Of a DNA stretch of 64,000 nucleotides, positions 58,998-64,000 are shown in pieces. The DNA comes from Chryseobacterium rhizosphaerae. Its GTDB lineage: Bacteria; Bacteroidota; Bacteroidia; Flavobacteriales; Weeksellaceae. The stretch is taken from assembly GCF_003385455.1 (NCBI RefSeq), contig NZ_QNUF01000024.1, positions 21,892 to 85,891 of the forward strand, in the 5' to 3' direction. Position 1 is the first letter of the stretch. Every line of letters starts with the position of its first letter. The notes beneath the pieces are model-generated. The model saw only the letters and a program-made list of their open reading frames with translations. It was not told where the DNA came from and did no database searches. The position numbers and the translations under genes are program-made.

Positions 58998-61436
58998 ATG
59001 AAAGAATTATTGAAAAACTTATGGAGGCAGATGATGGTGTTGGCGGTATTGTTAAGCACAACACTGGTCATGGCCCAGACAGCAGGAAATGAAGTTGATG
59101 TTAAGGGAACTGTTGTGAGTGCATCCCAAAGTGCACTTTTGGCCGGGAGCACAGTTGTAGTCAAAGATGCTGGAGGTCGAACAGTAGGTTCAACGAACAC
59201 GCAAAAAGATGGGACATTTAGGTTAAAAGTGAAGTCCTCGACGGCCATCACTGTTCTTGTAAATTATATCGGTTTTAATGACTATAATTCCGGTACTATA
59301 ACCCTGAAACAGGAAGACCTTGATCTTGGAAGAATATATCTTGATACAAAAAGCACTATGCTTGAAGGGGTCACTATCGTAGCAAGCCGTAAAAAACCTT
59401 TAGTCCAAAGTACCAAAGACAAGCTCATCTATAATGCAGCATCGGATATCAGCAATAAATCAGGAAATGCCGCAGATGTACTACGTAAAGCTCCCATGCT
59501 GACTGTAGGAGCAAACGGTGATCTAAAGCTGCGGGGTAACTCCAATATAAAGGTACTTATCAACGGCATACCATCCCGTATCATGGCAAAAAACCTGAAG
59601 GAAGCCTTAAAGATGATTCCTGCAAGTTCCATTGTTTCCGTGGAAGTGATTACCAATCCGTCCTCCAAATATGAAGCGGAAGGTGCTGCAGGAGTAGTGA
59701 ACATCATTACAAAAAAGAAATTAAAAGGAACCAGCGGAACTCTGGATATGACCGGCGGAAATCTGGAGCATACAGGAAATCTATCTCTTAATATGAGTTC
59801 GGGAAAGTTCAATATTTCCGCTATGGGTAACTACAGTGAAGAACGTGAAAGAACGACATCTTCTCTTAACAGAACCAACCTTAATAACGGAAAACAGACC
59901 GGATCGCTATTTCAGGAATCTGATATGCTGCAAACCACAAAGGGTGGTTCTGCAAGCCTTTCTGCTCAATATAAAATAGATTCCCTACAGACCCTTGAAG
60001 CAAGTTATTCTTACTGGAACGGTTCATGGCCGCAAAAGGGAGGATTGTTTAACCGATATAAGAATGCTGACCAGTATCAGGAATACAGACAAAAAACTGA
60101 GCAAAGTGGTAAATTCAATTTCTCTGAATGGGTATTGAATTATCAGAAAAAATTTCACCGTGAAGGACAGGAGTTGCAGATCATAGGGCTGGCTTCCACG
60201 GCATCAGATGTTTCCAATTATTTGACTGAGCAGTACAAACCGGATGGTCAGCTCGCTTTTACAGAACGGGGACCCAATAACAGTAAGGAAAAGGAGTGGA
60301 GCGTTCAGGCTGATTATTCACATCCTTTTGGACAGGAGGGAAAGACCTCACTGGAAACGGGGGTGAAATATCTGGGAAATAATTCCAAAAGCGTATATGA
60401 AGTTCTTAACAGTTCACTGCCGGTAGATCCTAGCCGTTCGGGAAGTATGCAGTACAGACAGCAGATTTTTTCTGCATACGCAACCTTAAATTTTGATCTT
60501 GGAAACGACTGGACATTACGTCCCGGGATCCGCTTTGAAAATACAGACATCAATGCGACATTTCAGAATAATGCCCCTTACACACGAAAGTTTTCTAACT
60601 GGGTACCCAATTTGCTCGTTGTAAAGAAATTAGGTGAGCGCCATGAAGTGAAATTAGATTATAACGAAAGAATCCGCCGCCCCTGGATAATGGACCTGAA
60701 TCCCTATGCCAATGCTGCAGATCCAATGAATATTACGCAGGGTAATCCGTATCTGAATCCTGAGCTTACCAGAAAACTGGAACTGTCCCATACCTATACT
60801 GGAAGCAAAAATACATTGTTGACGAGCAGCATTTATTATAGTTCGAACAAGAATGCGGTGGAACAGATTGCCAGGGTGAATGAAAAAGGAATCTCCTATA
60901 CCATGCCGGATAATATCGGTGAAAGTACGCGAATGGGTGTGAACGTCAATGCGGTGTTTAATCCTTTTAAAATATGGACTGTCAACGCGGGTGCTGAGGT
61001 TTTCCATTTAAAATTCCGTAGTAATTCATTAGGACTGAAAAACGATGGAACGTTTTTTAATTCAAGCATCAGCAATACCATTAATCTGATGAAGGGGCTG
61101 CAGTTCAGTGCTTCAGGAGATTATGGGAATGGTTTTATCACATTACAGGGTAAAAATTCAGCGAATTATTCTTACCGTTTTGCGGTGAAGAAGGATTTTA
61201 TGAATAATAAGGCAAGTCTTACTTTAGCGGTCATCAATCCATTCCAGAACAATTTTAAGGAAACGGTTTATGCTTTTGCTCCGACGTTCCAAAGTACCCA
61301 GATCAACAGATTTTATAACAGAGCGGCCACGTTAACATTTAGCTGGCAGTTTGGCGGATTACGCGCTTCTAGAGAAAAAGAAAGTCATTTTTCTGATCAG
61401 TCGGATGACAAATCCCCAAGAAAGAGAAGAAAGTGA
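58998..61436 (+). CDS. TonB-dependent receptor-like outer-membrane beta-barrel protein
   Basis: An 812-residue exported protein with signal peptide (MMVLAVLLSTTLVMAQ). Domains in order: a carboxypeptidase-D-like regulatory domain at about 28-120 (DVKGTVVSASQSALLAGSTVVV ... KDGTFRLKVKSS), a TonB plug at about 135-230 (LRKAPMLTVGANGDLKLRGNSNIKVLINGIPSR ... GAAGVVNIITKKKLKG) and an OMP_b-brl_3-type barrel. It lacks a SusD partner. It ends in a basic Lys/Arg tail (SDDKSPRKRRK) rather than an aromatic residue. Divergent from the LytS/LytTR genes, which may control it. ATG 58998 is chosen because the earlier frame start precedes the signal peptide. Confidence 0.88.
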   Translation: MKELLKNLWRQMMVLAVLLSTTLVMAQTAGNEVDVKGTVVSASQSALLAGSTVVVKDAGGRTVGSTNTQKDGTFRLKVKSSTAITVLVNYIGFNDYNSGTITLKQEDLDLGRIYLDTKSTMLEGVTIVASRKKPLVQSTKDKLIYNAASDISNKSGNAADVLRKAPMLTVGANGDLKLRGNSNIKVLINGIPSRIMAKNLKEALKMIPASSIVSVEVITNPSSKYEAEGAAGVVNIITKKKLKGTSGTLDMTGGNLEHTGNLSLNMSSGKFNISAMGNYSEERERTTSSLNRTNLNNGKQTGSLFQESDMLQTTKGGSASLSAQYKIDSLQTLEASYSYWNGSWPQKGGLFNRYKNADQYQEYRQKTEQSGKFNFSEWVLNYQKKFHREGQELQIIGLASTASDVSNYLTEQYKPDGQLAFTERGPNNSKEKEWSVQADYSHPFGQEGKTSLETGVKYLGNNSKSVYEVLNSSLPVDPSRSGSMQYRQQIFSAYATLNFDLGNDWTLRPGIRFENTDINATFQNNAPYTRKFSNWVPNLLVVKKLGERHEVKLDYNERIRRPWIMDLNPYANAADPMNITQGNPYLNPELTRKLELSHTYTGSKNTLLTSSIYYSSNKNAVEQIARVNEKGISYTMPDNIGESTRMGVNVNAVFNPFKIWTVNAGAEVFHLKFRSNSLGLKNDGTFFNSSISNTINLMKGLQFSASGDYGNGFITLQGKNSANYSYRFAVKKDFMNNKASLTLAVINPFQNNFKETVYAFAPTFQSTQINRFYNRAATLTFSWQFGGLRASREKESHFSDQSDDKSPRKRRK

Positions 61437-61567
61437 AATTTTCCATGCAGATAAATCATAAAAGCTATTCAAGTATGAAATAATTGAGGCAAAAATAAGG
61501 ATTAACAGCCTTCGTGTTTAGAATAGTTTTGATAGAGGTGGAAGTAGTTGGATTTACTATAATTATA

Positions 61568-61712
61568 GAATACGAAGATTCTTCATATCAATTCAATTTG
61601 TATTTATGGCCGCTTCATTATAATGATCGGCCATTTTTATGCTTGCTGGCACAAAGATGATGACGAAAGTCTTTTATCATGGATTATCGAGCTTTTGTCA
61701 TATTATTTTTCT
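61568..61712. repeat. Diverged direct repeat with hairpin, copy A
   Basis: Starts GAATACGAAGATTCTTCATA and contains the hairpin ATGGCCG ... CGGCCAT plus T-run, then TTTTATCATGGATTATCG. The second copy starts 191 bases later with the same order of parts. Confidence 0.65.
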
Positions 61713-61758
61713 ATGCATTCTTCTTTTACCTTTTTTTGAATCGAAATTGATATGTATG

Positions 61759-61905
61759 GAATAGCGAAGGTTCTTTGTATCAATTATTTTTTACAGGTGG
61801 CCGTTTCAGTTCTTTAATGAAGCGGCCATTATTTATTTGTGTCTAAAGAGGATCAACGGCTTTTGTCATGGATTATCGCACATTCGACATATTTTTTTTC
61901 CTAGA
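61759..61905. repeat. Diverged direct repeat with hairpin, copy B
   Basis: Starts GAATAGCGAAGGTTCTTTGT and contains GGCCGTTTCA ... TGAAGCGGCC plus a T-rich tail, then TTTTGTCATGGATTATCG. The hairpin arms differ from copy A but keep pairing. Confidence 0.65.
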
Positions 61906-62003
61906 GATGACCTTTTCCTCAATTTTGTTCTCAAATTGAAGTGGAGAACTATAATTTAAATAGTGTGATATTAGAAATTACTCCATGTATGAAATAAAAA
62001 AAA

Positions 62004-63793
62004 ATGATGGGAATATTTGCTCAAAAACGCACAAAAAATACAACTAAAAACGTGGAAAAACATGTTTCATTATATCGTATTTATGGATTTATTAAACCCT
62101 ACAGATGGCAGTTACTTGGATCGATAGCGCTTATCCTTATTGGAGCAGGAGCAGGTATGGCGATGCCATTTTTATTACGTCACATTATTGATGATGCGCT
62201 TCCACATGCTAACATGCAGTTATTGGTTACTTTAGTTGTTATCATGATTTTAGTGACCATCGTTTCTGCAGTTATCAATATGATTCAGACCATATTTTCA
62301 GCTAAAATCGGGCAATCTGTACTTCATGATCTCCGGGTTAAACTGTATTCACATTTACATACACTGTCGCTAAAATTTTTCACTGATACCCGTGGTGGTG
62401 AAATACAATCCCGAATTACGCAGGATATCGGCTCACTTCAGGAATTGGTCTCCAATACAGCACATGAAGCATCTAAGAATATCAGTGTAGTACTCATGAC
62501 GGTTATCGCAATGTTTCTTTTGGATTGGAAACTTTCATTATTTTCATTAACAGTTGTTCCCCTGACTTTATTATTGAGTAATTGGGTGGGAGCATTACGG
62601 GAAAAAATTGCTGATAAACAGCAGCAGAGGTTGGCTGATTTATCATCGGAAATAAATGAAACACTATCTGTGCCAGGTATGATCCTTGCCCGTACAATGG
62701 GGAAGTCAGGATTTCTGATTAATAAATTTTCAAAAACATCGAAAGATGTTGCAAATTTGGAGATCCGATCACATACTTCCAATGAATGGCAGTGGCAAAT
62801 CATTTATTTATTGTTGACCATTCTTCCCGCATTGACTTTACTGCTGGGGGGCTTAGAACACAAGGCGGAAATCAGGTTTCAATTGGTACGCTTATGGCTT
62901 TAATTGCATTGCAGGAACAATTGACTTTTCCGTTGCAGGAATTACTTCGTACAAGTATTGAAGTGCGTAAGACGCGTGTATTGTTTTCCCGTATATTTGA
63001 GTATCTGGATATGCCTTCTCAGATTAAGAAGATCTCAGGAGCCATTGTTTTAAATAAAAAAACTGTAAGAGGGCAGGTAAAACTTGAAAATGTTAGTTTT
63101 TCATACGAGGGAGGATCCCTGCTGTTGTCGGATATAACAATTGACATTCCAGGTGGCAGCCATGTTGCTATTGTTGGGGCGACAGGTTCCGGGAAGACGA
63201 CGGTGGGATATCTTATTGCAGGACTTTATGAAGTAGATAAAGGAGCTATTTATGTTGATAGTGTTGATATAAGGAAGTTAAGTTCTCATTCACGTACTGA
63301 TATTCTGGGTGTAGTATCACAAGATCCTTATCTGCTTAATGGAACGATAAAGGAAAATTTGCTTTTTGCCAATCCCCAGGCTACTGACCAGGAGTTGGTT
63401 ACTACTGCTAAAATTACTAAGCTGCATGACTTTATTGTTAGTCTTCCACTGCAGTATGATACACCAATTGGTGAGCATGGATATCGTTTTTCAGGAGGTG
63501 AAAAGCAAAGACTTTCTCTGACAAGAACTTTGTTAAGAAAACCTTCTATTATCATTATGGACGAAGCTACAAGTGCATTAGATACAATTACTGAACGTAA
63601 TCTTTCAATCGCCTTAAATGAATCCATAAATAATGTTACTACCATAACAATTGCCCATCGATTATCCACTGTCCGCCATGCAGACCAAATTGTGGTAATG
63701 AACCGGGGACGGGTTGTGGAGAAAGGTACTCATGAGGAGCTACTTGAAAAAAATGCCTATTATGCAAAGCTTTTAGAATCAGATAAAAGTTAG
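62004..63793 (+). pseudogene. ABC exporter (permease-ATPase half-transporter) with a single-base frameshift
   Basis: Residues up to about 280 are the membrane half with six spans (YRWQLLGSIALILIGAGAG ... FTDTRGGEIQSRITQDIGS); the ATPase half has Walker A GATGSGKTT, signature FSGGEKQRLS, Walker B IIIMDEATSALD and IAHRLSTVRHA. The two lie in different frames. The break is a run of six G at 62846-62851; a seventh G would join LLGG to LRTQGGNQVSIG in one frame of about 594 residues. It is a lipid- or drug-exporter type. Slippage, strain mutation or a sequencing error are all possible. Confidence 0.82.
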
Positions 63794-63887
63794 CCACAAT
63801 AAGTGATGTAAGCAAGTATAAATTATATTATTAAAGATGCCTGAATAGCACAAATGTTTAAATAGGTTGGTTGATTAGTTGGTTAGT

Positions 63888-63912
63888 GCCCTGATAATAA
63901 AAATATCAGGGC
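63888..63912 (+). terminator. Hairpin after the ABC transporter gene
   Basis: GCCCTGATA and TATCAGGGC are exact complements around a seven-base A-rich loop. T-run is short. Confidence 0.6.
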
Positions 63913-64000
63913 TCATTATTTAGAGGAGTATTCAATGCTGTCAATAAATAATGTAATCTGACTGATTGTTCTTATAAAAAATTTACATAGAATTTATTAT

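Overview
This 64 kb window comes from a low-GC flavobacterium, most likely Chryseobacterium or a close relative in the Weeksellaceae. The evidence is the AT-rich codon use, several promoters of the Bacteroidota form TTTG-N19-21-TAnnTTTG, TonB-linked outer-membrane receptors, an N-acylornithine (ArgF') arginine route, and many short intergenic repeats typical of that group. No database search was possible, so genus and family names rest on recognition of motifs and gene order.

Region 1 (1-14.9 kb) is core metabolism. It holds argG-argC-argD-argF'-argB-argE-like-argH, a convergent Lrp/AsnC regulator, then pyrB and carA-carB. CarAB makes carbamoyl phosphate, which both ArgF' and PyrB consume, so the two users and the producer lie together. 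pyrB is preceded by a clean promoter, a 23-codon leader ORF, a small hairpin with a U-rich stretch, and an intrinsic terminator whose stem starts at the leader stop codon. This looks like a translation-coupled attenuator and is the most interesting signal here. A four-helix-bundle gene flanked by complementary repeats sits between carA and carB.

Region 2 (15-25 kb) holds an orphan SUKH-family gene, a small lipoprotein and an esterase. An iron/siderophore set follows (TonB receptor, PepSY membrane protein, Fes/IroE-like esterase), then two exported proteins on the minus strand.

Region 3 (25-39.8 kb) is a run of housekeeping and stress genes: a Crp-like regulator, DinB, ogt, a PEP-mutase-like protein, ada, DUF2911, GNAT, cupin, dienelactone hydrolase, HAD phosphatase, an HsdR_N-like nuclease-fold protein, holA, trxB, VOC and an aspartyl protease. 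Dispersed and tandem repeats lie between them, the most striking being three 144-bp units behind trxB.

Region 4 (40-52.6 kb) is accessory. It is bracketed by two near-identical tRNA-Ser(UGA) genes at 40,036 and 50,616. It holds a frameshifted membrane AraC regulator beside a serine hydrolase, an arsenic operon (arsR, DUF6428, arsC, acr3) with two matching candidate operators, regulators, decayed acetyltransferase and transporter genes, and a secreted hydrolase with a monooxygenase. After the second tRNA come a tyrosine recombinase with a large internal deletion and two small DNA-binding genes, the remains of a tRNA-targeted mobile element.

Region 5 (53-64 kb) carries SDR, AraC and LuxR genes, a LytS/LytTR pair divergent from an outer-membrane receptor, duplicated hairpin repeats, and an ABC exporter broken by one missing G in a G-tract.
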